A stretch of 64,000 bases of DNA, taken from assembly GCF_900167945.1 (NCBI RefSeq), contig NZ_FUZA01000006.1:248001-312000 (forward strand), written 5' to 3'. This DNA is from Dyadobacter psychrophilus. Lineage in GTDB: Bacteria > Bacteroidota > Bacteroidia > Cytophagales > Spirosomataceae. A program made the position numbers and the translations under genes. The notes beneath the pieces were generated by a model that saw only the letters and a list, made by a program, of their open reading frames with translations, ran no database searches and was not told where the DNA came from. Below, one piece after another: positions 35,655 through 43,195 of the stretch (position 1 is its first letter; each line of letters starts with the position of its first letter).

Positions 35655-38282
35655 ATGCCAAAAAACACTAAACTAATCGTTCAAAACATTGAAATTGGCC
35701 TATTAAGCATCAATTCCGAAGACTACATATGCTTAACGGACATGGTAAAGGCAAAGGATGGAGATTTCTTTGTGAGCGACTGGCTCAGAAATGTCAATAC
35801 ATTGGAATATCTGCATGCCTGGGAAGGAATGTACAATCCGGATTTTAATTATGGCGAATTCGCCGCAATTAGAAACCAGTCGGGCATTAATTCTTTTAAA
35901 GTCAGTGTTAAAGAGTGGGTTGCAAAAACAAATGCAATTGGGATAGTTGCTAAGGCAGGGCGATATGGAGGAACATATGCGCACAAGGATATCGCATTCA
36001 ATTTTGGCATGTGGATTAGTCCGGTATTTCAATTATATATTGTTAAGGAACACCAGCGATTAAAAGAAGTTGAGTCTAATGAGTACAATTTAGAATGGAA
36101 TGTGAAAAGAGTTCTTTGTAAGGCAAATTATAAAATCCATACGGATGCGATCAAAAACTATATTATCCCACACACAGGTTACACAAAAGCAAAGGAATGG
36201 TTGCTTTATGCCGATGAAGCTGATTTGTTAAACATTGCTATGTGGGGATGTACTGCACGCGACTGGAAACAAGCCAATCCCCAGCGGGTTTTACAAGGTG
36301 AGAACATTAGGGATATGGCAAGCATTAATGACTTGGCCATTTTATCGAATATAGAAAGCCTGAACTCGATTTTGATCAGCCAAAGGCTTTCAAAGGCCGA
36401 GAGACTCCGATTTCTTGCCAATACTGTGAAGCAGCAGCGTAAATCTCTAGAAGGAATTGATCTCATAAAAGGGATCAAAAAATTAAGTTATAGCACATTC
36501 CTGGATGCTAAAAAATTAACTTTAAAAAAAACAGTAATAAGCTTCTTAAAAATGACAACCGATAACATTGACGTTCTAACCCGGGGAAAACGGGCTTTTA
36601 TAGGAGAGGAATTTGATTTGAAAAAATGGGAAGATGTAGAGCCGTTTTTTGAAAATCTGAAAACAAGGGAGATTAATTCTGCTGAGGATTTGCAGCAATG
36701 GTTTTTGGACCGCAGTGAAATTGAATCTTATTTGTCGGAAAACTTCGCCTGGCGATACATTCGGCAGACTTGCGACACGGCTAACACGAGCCTGATCAAT
36801 GCATTGCAGTTTTTCATAACAGAAATCCAGCCGAAACTGGCTGAATATGGCAATGCTTTGGATAAAAAAGTGGTGGACAGCCCATATCTGAGCGAATTGA
36901 CGGAGCCTGGCTTTGCCATCACATTGCGCGGTATGAAGAAAGCCATCGAGATCTTCCGCGACGAAAACATTCCACTCATTACCGAAATGCAGACCGAAGA
37001 GCGTCGTTACGGAGCCATCGCCGGTGCCATGACAGTGACATTGGACGGTGAGGAAATGACGTTGCAAAAAGCCGCAGACCGCCTTCAATCCACAGACAGA
37101 AACATTCGCGAAGAAGCCTGGCGCGCGATCAGTGGCAGACGCTATGACGACCACGAACAACTGGACGAATTGCTGGGCAAGCTGGTAACATTGCGCGATC
37201 AGGTTGGTAAAAATGCCGGTTTTGCTAATTACCGGGATTATATGTTTGCGGCCATGGGCCGCTTCGATTACACGCCTCAGGATTGTTTCAATTTCCACGG
37301 CTCGGTGAAAAAAGCGGTTGTGCCTATGCTGGACGAAATGGCTGCGAGCAGGAAGGCGGCTTTGAATGTGGATGAACTACGTCCGTGGGACACAAAAGTG
37401 GATCCGCAGGGCCTGGCGCCGTTAAAGCCGTTTTCAACGGGAGAAGAATTGCTGAATAAAACAATCCGCTGCTTTTCAAGGCTGGATCCGTTCCTGGGCG
37501 ATTGCCTGACCACGATGAAAACCATGAAACATCTCGACCTGGAATCCAGGAAGGGAAAAGCGCCGGGCGGCTACAACTATCCGCTTGACGAAATTGGTGT
37601 GCCGTTTATTTTTATGAACGCAACGTCCAATCTGCGTGATATGGTCACATTGCTGCACGAGGGCGGCCATGCTGTTCATTCATTAGTTACGCGGAATTTG
37701 AAACTTAATTCTTTCAAACATACCCCGTCCGAAGTCGCAGAACTTGCATCTATGTCGATGGAATTGATCACAATGGATTATTGGGATGAGTTCTTTGAAA
37801 ACGAGAATGACCTGAAAAGAGCTAAAATCCAGCATTTGGAATCTATTCTGGAAACGCTTCCCTGGGTTGCAACGGTGGACAAATTCCAGCATTGGATGTA
37901 CGAAAATCCGCAACATTCGGCTGCTGAGCGCACAGAGGCGTGGGTTCGTATTTATGAAGAATTCACCGACAAAGTGATGGATTGGTCGGGGCTGGAGATT
38001 TATAAAAAATATCTGTGGCAGCGGCAGCTACACATTTATGAGGTTCCTTTCTATTATATTGAATACGGTATCGCACAGTTGGGAGCAATCGGCGTTTGGA
38101 AAAATTATCGCCAGGACCCTGCAAAAGGCCTTAAAGGATTTTTAGATGCATTGAAACTCGGCTATACAGCTACGATTGGTGAGATTTATCAGGCTGCCAA
38201 CATTCCGTTCGACTTCTCGGAGCAGCATATCACTGATCTGATGCAATTTGTCCGGAACGAGCTGGCCCAGCTAAAAAAGTAA
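35655..38282 (+). CDS. KilA-N domain fused in frame to an M3 family oligoendopeptidase
   Basis: An uninterrupted 875-codon frame joins two unrelated proteins. Residues about 1-290 are a KilA-N domain protein: YICLTDMVKAKDGDFFVSDW, then KAGRYGGTYAHKDIAFNFGM and a helical tail. KilA-N proteins are DNA-binding-type proteins of phages and mobile elements, also found as solitary genes in Bacteroidota. Residues 300-875 are a complete M3 zinc oligopeptidase (PepF-like) starting at Met300 (MTTDNIDVLTRGKRAF), with HEGGH (His668, His672) and a downstream Glu in HTPSEVAELASMSME. Met300, at 36552, is the expected start of a stand-alone enzyme of 576 residues. The linker (KKLTLKKTVISFLK) looks like translated spacer. 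The KilA-N part is visibly more AT-rich than the peptidase part, which suggests insertion. One fused product or two separately started proteins are both possible. Confidence 0.8.
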   Translation: MPKNTKLIVQNIEIGLLSINSEDYICLTDMVKAKDGDFFVSDWLRNVNTLEYLHAWEGMYNPDFNYGEFAAIRNQSGINSFKVSVKEWVAKTNAIGIVAKAGRYGGTYAHKDIAFNFGMWISPVFQLYIVKEHQRLKEVESNEYNLEWNVKRVLCKANYKIHTDAIKNYIIPHTGYTKAKEWLLYADEADLLNIAMWGCTARDWKQANPQRVLQGENIRDMASINDLAILSNIESLNSILISQRLSKAERLRFLANTVKQQRKSLEGIDLIKGIKKLSYSTFLDAKKLTLKKTVISFLKMTTDNIDVLTRGKRAFIGEEFDLKKWEDVEPFFENLKTREINSAEDLQQWFLDRSEIESYLSENFAWRYIRQTCDTANTSLINALQFFITEIQPKLAEYGNALDKKVVDSPYLSELTEPGFAITLRGMKKAIEIFRDENIPLITEMQTEERRYGAIAGAMTVTLDGEEMTLQKAADRLQSTDRNIREEAWRAISGRRYDDHEQLDELLGKLVTLRDQVGKNAGFANYRDYMFAAMGRFDYTPQDCFNFHGSVKKAVVPMLDEMAASRKAALNVDELRPWDTKVDPQGLAPLKPFSTGEELLNKTIRCFSRLDPFLGDCLTTMKTMKHLDLESRKGKAPGGYNYPLDEIGVPFIFMNATSNLRDMVTLLHEGGHAVHSLVTRNLKLNSFKHTPSEVAELASMSMELITMDYWDEFFENENDLKRAKIQHLESILETLPWVATVDKFQHWMYENPQHSAAERTEAWVRIYEEFTDKVMDWSGLEIYKKYLWQRQLHIYEVPFYYIEYGIAQLGAIGVWKNYRQDPAKGLKGFLDALKLGYTATIGEIYQAANIPFDFSEQHITDLMQFVRNELAQLKK

Positions 38283-38299
38283 TATTTCAGCCGGGTCGA

Positions 38300-38331
38300 T
38301 TTGGTGGTTATGAAAATGACGGTTATTTTTG
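38300..38331 (+). promoter_or_regulatory. Promoter of the small lipoprotein gene
   Basis: TTTG at 38300-38303, 20 nt, then TATTTTTG at 38324-38331 matches the Bacteroidota consensus, 27 nt before the start codon at 38359. Confidence 0.6.
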
Positions 38332-38358
38332 CCCATATTACTATGAACGATCAAAGAA

Positions 38359-38610
38359 ATGAAATTCTATAAAATTGTTGCATTTGTTGCTTGTCTTGCG
38401 TTGCTTTCATCATGTGACTATCAGAAATACAATCATATAGAGCAAAAAGACCTGAATACTGGCAACGAACTTGTTTACGGCGTTAGCCCGGATTCATTGC
38501 CTCGTCAAATGTCTTTAAAATACGAAGCAAAACCGGAATTGGAAACGCGTGTTGCCGATATCCGCGCAAAATTGTACAGTGGCACAACGAGTGCAGTTGT
38601 AAAACAATAA
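38359..38610 (+). CDS. Small lipoprotein of unknown function
   Basis: An 83-residue protein with a lipoprotein signal peptide (MKFYKIVAFVACLALLSSC, lipobox LSSC at Cys19) and a short polar mature part of about 64 residues with no recognisable domain. I do not recognise the family. It has its own promoter and a strong terminator at 38632-38661, so it is an independent transcription unit between the peptidase gene and the epimerase cluster. Confidence 0.75.
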   Translation: MKFYKIVAFVACLALLSSCDYQKYNHIEQKDLNTGNELVYGVSPDSLPRQMSLKYEAKPELETRVADIRAKLYSGTTSAVVKQ

Positions 38611-38631
38611 TATAATTCTGCCAACATATTG

Positions 38632-38667
38632 AAGATATCCTCACCGAAATGGGGATATCTTTTTTTT
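38632..38667 (+). terminator. Terminator after the small lipoprotein gene
   Basis: AAGATATCC (38632-38640) pairs with GGATATCTT (38653-38661), followed by a run of T residues (38660-38667). Confidence 0.9.
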
Positions 38668-38686
38668 GAAACAGTGTTTATATCGT

Positions 38687-38702
38687 ATTGAACAATTTTA
38701 AT
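38687..38702. repeat. 16-bp direct repeat, copy 1 (ATTGAACAATTTTAAT)
   Basis: The 16 bases recur exactly at 38761-38776, 74 bp away. Each copy contains the dyad ATTG-AA-CAAT. Both lie upstream of the epimerase gene and may be regulator sites. Confidence 0.6.
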
Positions 38703-38760
38703 ATTGATCTCAGCGTATAATCCTTTTGGCAAGCTCCTTTGAATCATTGACGTTGTGACA

Positions 38761-38776
38761 ATTGAACAATTTTAAT
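38761..38776. repeat. 16-bp direct repeat, copy 2 (ATTGAACAATTTTAAT)
   Basis: Exact copy of 38687-38702. This one lies just upstream of the -33 region of the predicted epimerase promoter. Confidence 0.6.
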
Positions 38777-38800
38777 TTACTTTACGTATTCGAGGCAGGA

Positions 38801-38808
38801 TACATTTG
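38801..38808 (+). promoter_or_regulatory. Putative -7 box of the epimerase gene
   Basis: TACATTTG matches TAnnTTTG, 42 nt before the start codon at 38851. The -33 side (TTTAC) is weak, which fits an activated promoter. Confidence 0.45.
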
Positions 38809-38850
38809 TATTTAATAAGCAAGAACAGGCAATTAAAAGTACACAAAAAC

Positions 38851-39927
38851 ATGAATATAGCTTTGGTAACCGGCTCAGCCGGACTAATAGGAAGTGAATC
38901 GGTTGCTTTTTTAGCGGATAAATTTGATCTGGTAATTGGTGTTGATAATAATCTTAGAGAATACTTTTTCGGCGCTGACGGAAATACGGAATGGAACCGG
39001 AACAGGATCCAGGACCAATTCAACAATTACAAGCATTACTCGGCTGATATTCGTGAAGTAAGTCAGCTGGAACCCATATTTAAAGAATACGGAACAGATA
39101 TTAAGCTGATCATTCACGCAGCCGCACAGCCAAGCCACGACTGGGCAGCGAAAGAGCCGTTTACGGACTTTGGTGTGAATGCTGTCGGAACACTTAATAT
39201 GCTGGAAATGACGCGCTTGCATACACCGGAAGCTGTATTCATCTTCACTTCTACCAACAAGGTTTATGGTGATAATCCAAATTATCTGCCATTAATCGAG
39301 CTGGAAACACGTTGGGAAATCGATCAGAACCATCCTTATTTCGAGAACGGGATCGATGAGCAACACAGCATTGATCATACGAAACATTCTGTTTTTGGCG
39401 CTTCCAAAGTGGCTGCGGACATTATGGTGCAGGAATATGGCCGTTATTTCGGTATGAAAACGGCGGTTTTCCGGGGCGGATGTCTTACCGGCCCAAACCA
39501 TTCCGGCGCTCAGTTGCACGGATTTCTCGCTTACTTGATGAAATGCGCCATTACAGGCAACCATTACACGATTTTTGGTTACAAAGGAAAGCAGGTTCGT
39601 GACAACATTCACAGTCACGACCTTGTGAATATGTTCTGGCATTTTTATCAAAATCCACGTCCGGGCGAAGTCTATAATGCCGGCGGCGGACGTTTCGCAA
39701 ACTGCTCAATGCTGGAAGCGATTGCGCTTTGCGAGCAAATTACTGGAAACAAGTTATCTTACTCATACTCAGAAACAAACAGGATCGGCGACCACATCTG
39801 GTATGTGAGCGACTTATCTAAATTCAAATCACATTACCCAGGCTGGAACTGGGAATATGGCCTGACTGAGACATTGACCCAAATTCACGACGGTATTTCT
39901 TCAAGATTAGGAGTAAAAACCGTTTAA
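38851..39927 (+). CDS. NAD-dependent epimerase/dehydratase, CDP-paratose 2-epimerase-like
   Basis: A 358-residue extended SDR enzyme probably acting on a nucleotide sugar for surface polysaccharide. The NAD site is TGSAGLIGSESVAF, followed by IGVDNNLREYFFG and NTEWNRNRIQ as in CDP-paratose/tyvelose epimerases, and later FRGGCLTGPNHSGAQLHG and GYKGKQVRDNIHSHDLV. The YxxxK catalytic pair reads FGASK here (Phe182, Lys186), so the usual Tyr is missing; I recall related proteins sharing this pattern, so it may mark a subfamily rather than a defect. The start at 38851 gives the Rossmann N-terminus; 15 more upstream residues are open. A terminator follows before two glycosyltransferase genes. Confidence 0.85.
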   Translation: MNIALVTGSAGLIGSESVAFLADKFDLVIGVDNNLREYFFGADGNTEWNRNRIQDQFNNYKHYSADIREVSQLEPIFKEYGTDIKLIIHAAAQPSHDWAAKEPFTDFGVNAVGTLNMLEMTRLHTPEAVFIFTSTNKVYGDNPNYLPLIELETRWEIDQNHPYFENGIDEQHSIDHTKHSVFGASKVAADIMVQEYGRYFGMKTAVFRGGCLTGPNHSGAQLHGFLAYLMKCAITGNHYTIFGYKGKQVRDNIHSHDLVNMFWHFYQNPRPGEVYNAGGGRFANCSMLEAIALCEQITGNKLSYSYSETNRIGDHIWYVSDLSKFKSHYPGWNWEYGLTETLTQIHDGISSRLGVKTV

Positions 39928-39937
39928 ATTCTTTCAG

Positions 39938-39967
39938 AAGCCTCCGAATGTTAACATTCGGAGGCTT
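39938..39967. terminator. Palindromic terminator between epimerase and GT2 genes
   Basis: AAGCCTCCGAATG (39938-39950) and its exact complement (39955-39967) are joined by the loop TTAA, forming a perfect 30-bp palindrome followed by TTTC. It should end or attenuate transcription from the epimerase gene. Confidence 0.75.
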
Positions 39968-39982
39968 TCAAATTCCTCCCCC

Positions 39983-40930
39983 ATGCCAGAAAATTTTGTC
40001 ATTATAATTCCTCAATTCAACGACTGGGAGGCGCTGAACCTGCTTATACAAAAAATTAACGCGGATCTGAATGCCCCGATCTTAAAAAATACAACGCTAT
40101 TTATTGTAGATGACTGTTCGTCACGGGAAAGATCGCAGCCATTCGCAAATTTCGGAGGAAAAGAAATAAAAGTCCTTCGGTTGTATCGCAATCTCGGGCA
40201 CCAAAAAGCCATAGCGATTGGCTTATCTTACGTAGCAGAACACATGGCGGCCGATAAAGTAATCGTAATGGACGCTGACGGCGAAGATGCACCGGCCGAC
40301 ATTAACCTGCTGGCAGCAAGATCATTACAGGAACCCGGCAAGATCATTTTTGCAGAACGCAACAAGCGCACGGAAAACCTGCTTTTCAGATCTTTTTATG
40401 TGATTTACAAATTGCTTTTCAAGTTACTTACAGGAAAAGTGATCACTTTTGGCAATTTCAGTCTTGTTCCGCAAAACCGACTTCAAAATCTGGTTCGCGT
40501 TTCGGAGATATGGAACAACTATCCGGGCGGCATCATCCGGTCACGGATTCCTTATGATTCGGTGTTGACGAACCGCGCGAAAAGGCTTGCCGGAGAAAGT
40601 AAAATGAACTTCGTTTCGCTCGTTTTGCACGGATTAAGCGCAATTTCAGTGTTGGTTGACACCACCGCAGTCCGCATTCTGATATTTTCCATCTTTATGT
40701 CCGGTGTGGCCATCGCATTCATCGTTTTTATCATTTTTCTGAAATTGATCGGCAACGCAACACCTGGCTGGGCGTCCACATTAGGGAGCACATTAATGAT
40801 CCTGATGCTCCAATCCTTCCTGATTTCGCTGTTTTTGGTTTTCATGGTATTACAATATCGCTCTCAGCAGCATTTCATTCCCGCCGTTCACTATCGCGAT
40901 TTTGTGGAAAAGGTAGACACTTTCAGTTAG
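39983..40930 (+). CDS. Glycosyltransferase family 2, membrane-anchored (DPM1/GtrB-like)
   Basis: A 315-residue protein with an N-terminal GT-A domain (NFVIIIPQFNDWEALNLLI, VDDCSS, LRLYRNLGHQKAIAIGL, metal-binding VMDADGEDAPADI) and two C-terminal membrane helices (about 230-255 and 270-295). This is the layout of polyprenyl-phosphate sugar synthases, which load a sugar onto undecaprenyl phosphate. The GT39-like membrane gene starts 5 nt downstream and would use such a lipid-linked donor, so the two probably work as a donor-synthase/transferase pair (inference). Confidence 0.88.
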   Translation: MPENFVIIIPQFNDWEALNLLIQKINADLNAPILKNTTLFIVDDCSSRERSQPFANFGGKEIKVLRLYRNLGHQKAIAIGLSYVAEHMAADKVIVMDADGEDAPADINLLAARSLQEPGKIIFAERNKRTENLLFRSFYVIYKLLFKLLTGKVITFGNFSLVPQNRLQNLVRVSEIWNNYPGGIIRSRIPYDSVLTNRAKRLAGESKMNFVSLVLHGLSAISVLVDTTAVRILIFSIFMSGVAIAFIVFIIFLKLIGNATPGWASTLGSTLMILMLQSFLISLFLVFMVLQYRSQQHFIPAVHYRDFVEKVDTFS

Positions 40931-40934
40931 GCCT

Positions 40935-42542
40935 ATGCTCACTTTCGACAACTCCCCGCCAATCTATTGGTTTATAGGATATGCATTAGCGGCATTTGTT
41001 GTCTTCTCGGCTTTTTTCAGGCCCATTTCAACCAGAATTTACATTATCTCAGCCATTCTGCTGCTGATTTTCATGCGTTTACCAGTCATCGTTTTCAACC
41101 GGGAGCTCAATCCTGACGAAAGCCAGATGCTGAGCCACGCGATCACGTTGTTTAAAGATCCCGTTTACTGGCGATCAGTTGACGGCACCACCATCGGCCC
41201 GCTCGACAATTATTTATTGGTTATTCCAAGGTTACTAGGATTTCAGATCAACTACACATCCGGGCGTGCAATGGGCCTCATATGTGCTGGCGGGGCGTTA
41301 CTAATGCTTTTTTATTCCCTTAAAAACTGGTTTGGAGCTTCTGTTGCTCGCAAAATCCTTTTGGTTCCTTTGCTGTTCCTGGCCTTTACGCAGGAGATCG
41401 ACTTTGTACATTATTCGAGTGAGCAGCTTCCCGTCCTGTTGCTTTCCATTTGTGTTTGGCTGCTTTCCAGAGCGACGCAAAGTCTTGGTAATGAAAGAAC
41501 TAACTTGTACCTACTCGGATTAGCTGCCGGCGCAATTCCGTTCGCTAAGTTACAAGCCGTTCCACAGGCGCTGGTTTTAGCAGCTGCCGGGTTATGGATT
41601 GGTTATCAATGTTTTAAAGCAAAAAAAGACTTCAAACCGATCCTTTTTCTGTTGCTGGGAGGACTTACATTCCCGGTCCTGACACTGATTTGTACATTGG
41701 TTTTCAATGTGTTCTCCGATTTGATTTACTTCTATATCCTGGGGAACGTAATCTATGCCGGAGGAAAAGGTTTTTTGGAAATCCCGGGTCAGTTTTTGAG
41801 AATATTTAAATTAACGCCTGATTTTCAAGTCTTTACATTAGCATTAATTGCTCCAATATTTATTGCATTTTATCAGATGTTCCGTAGGCCAAACGTTGGT
41901 AAAACGAACCTGATTGTGCCTGTGACCATTCTCCTGTTATTATTTTCAAGCATTTATGCGGTTACCAAGTCAGGAAACGATTTTATACATTATCTCAATT
42001 TCTGCATCATTCCCTGGACATTGATGGCGGGTTACGGGTTGTCAAGAGTTGAAAAATGGGCAGTTGCATTCCCCGCGATTATTCTGCTCTGGTTTGTTTC
42101 CAATGACGCATATCATTTTGTAAAAGAGCGGCGTCTGAATGCTTTTGATTCTGTAAATGCAAGAACACTGGCACAGAGCCCGGTTGTCTCAGCACTCAAA
42201 AAATACAGCAAAACCGACGATTATATGGCCGTATGGGGCTGGCAATGTGCTTATTATGTTGAAGCGCAACTATTGCAAGCCACCGCGGAGAACCATTCCG
42301 AACGTTCCATTTTCCTTCATCCAATGCAGGAGAAATACAAGAGCCGCTATTTGTCTGACATTGAGCGGACTAAGCCTGCAATTGTGCTGGATGCCGTGGG
42401 GAAAAATAGTATGTGGGTACAAAACAAAAAAGCCCAGGGAATTGAGAGTTACCCTGCGCTTTTTCAATATATCCGAAGCAATTATAAATTCATTGGCGAC
42501 TTTGACGACACACGCTTGTATGTGCGCAATGACCGCCTATAA
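40935..42542 (+). CDS. Multi-pass membrane glycosyltransferase, GT39/ArnT-like
   Basis: A 535-residue protein with about 11-12 membrane helices and a polar C-terminal periplasmic domain (about 395-535). The first periplasmic loop contains NRELNPDESQMLSHA, with the acidic pair typical of GT-C enzymes that take sugar from polyprenyl phosphate and transfer it to lipid or protein outside the membrane. The acceptor is unknown. It follows the GT2 gene by 5 nt and overlaps the convergent Rrf2 gene by 6 bp. Confidence 0.8.
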   Translation: MLTFDNSPPIYWFIGYALAAFVVFSAFFRPISTRIYIISAILLLIFMRLPVIVFNRELNPDESQMLSHAITLFKDPVYWRSVDGTTIGPLDNYLLVIPRLLGFQINYTSGRAMGLICAGGALLMLFYSLKNWFGASVARKILLVPLLFLAFTQEIDFVHYSSEQLPVLLLSICVWLLSRATQSLGNERTNLYLLGLAAGAIPFAKLQAVPQALVLAAAGLWIGYQCFKAKKDFKPILFLLLGGLTFPVLTLICTLVFNVFSDLIYFYILGNVIYAGGKGFLEIPGQFLRIFKLTPDFQVFTLALIAPIFIAFYQMFRRPNVGKTNLIVPVTILLLLFSSIYAVTKSGNDFIHYLNFCIIPWTLMAGYGLSRVEKWAVAFPAIILLWFVSNDAYHFVKERRLNAFDSVNARTLAQSPVVSALKKYSKTDDYMAVWGWQCAYYVEAQLLQATAENHSERSIFLHPMQEKYKSRYLSDIERTKPAIVLDAVGKNSMWVQNKKAQGIESYPALFQYIRSNYKFIGDFDDTRLYVRNDRL

Positions 42543-43013
42543 TTGTGTTAAAACATCCGTTTGCTGAACATTCTCCGCTTGTTGCACATGCTCAGCCTTT
42601 TCGGCCTGAAGCAGATCATTTAATGTTGTCCTATCCAAAACAGCCAGGTTAGCATCACGCCATCTTTCCAAAACGGAGCGCAGACTGCACGTTTCTTCAT
42701 CTTTGCAATCATCGCATCTCCCATAGAAAAACATGGAAACACAGAGAGCCGGGGCAATAGGGCCATCGATAATGCGCAACACCTTTGAAAAATTGACTTC
42801 GCCCGGAGGAATACGCAGCAGATAGCCACCACCTTTTCCCTTCTGACTTTGTAGAACACCATTATTACGCAAGTCAAGCAATATCGCTTCCAGAAATTTC
42901 TTTGGAATTTTCTCTTTTTCAGCAATATAGGAGATCAGGACAGGGCCTTTCCCATATTGTTCTGCTAAAACCTTTAAAGCTTTCAGCGCGTATTTTGCTT
43001 TTTTTGAAATCAT
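42537..43013 (-). CDS. Rrf2 family transcriptional regulator
   Basis: A 158-residue DNA-binding protein. The winged helix-turn-helix includes SKKAKYALKALKVLAEQYG, the recognition part IPKKFLEAILLDLRNNGVL and the wing SQKGKGGGYLL. Four cysteines (Cys91, 100, 103, 109 in ALCV...GRCDDCKDEETC) sit where IscR and NsrR hold an iron-sulfur cluster, so it may sense iron-sulfur status, nitric oxide or redox. Which Rrf2 subtype it is cannot be told. A perfect 18-bp palindrome lies 52 bp upstream of its start at 43065-43082. No iscS/suf genes are adjacent. Confidence 0.9.
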   Translation of the reverse strand: MISKKAKYALKALKVLAEQYGKGPVLISYIAEKEKIPKKFLEAILLDLRNNGVLQSQKGKGGGYLLRIPPGEVNFSKVLRIIDGPIAPALCVSMFFYGRCDDCKDEETCSLRSVLERWRDANLAVLDRTTLNDLLQAEKAEHVQQAENVQQTDVLTQL

Positions 43014-43064
43014 TGTTCCTTAAATGTACTTTTTAGTCGATGTAGCATATAGGCGAATCGGCTC

Positions 43065-43082
43065 CATCCCGAATTCGGGATG
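43065..43082. repeat. 18-bp perfect palindrome CATCCCGAATTCGGGATG
   Basis: The palindrome lies between the Rrf2 gene start and the 3' end of the dehydrogenase/hydratase gene. It could be an Rrf2 autoregulatory operator, a terminator stem without a T tract, or a dispersed palindromic repeat. Confidence 0.55.
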
Positions 43083-43195
43083 ATCAATTCTAAATATCGA
43101 ACATTTCACCGAATATCCTGCTAACTGCAGAACATTAATTGGTCAAACAATAATTCCCTTGAAAATTTTCGAAGAAATTGAATTCGCTGTTTGAG

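Noticed and set aside
36576..37298. A 240-codon open frame on the minus strand inside the peptidase gene
   Set aside because: Antisense to the M3 peptidase core, with low-complexity hydrophobic translation and no start signals.
35655..38282. A prophage or mobile island around the KilA-N domain
   Set aside because: No integrase, transposase, phage structural gene, tRNA or flanking direct repeat is seen; neighbours are ordinary chromosomal genes.
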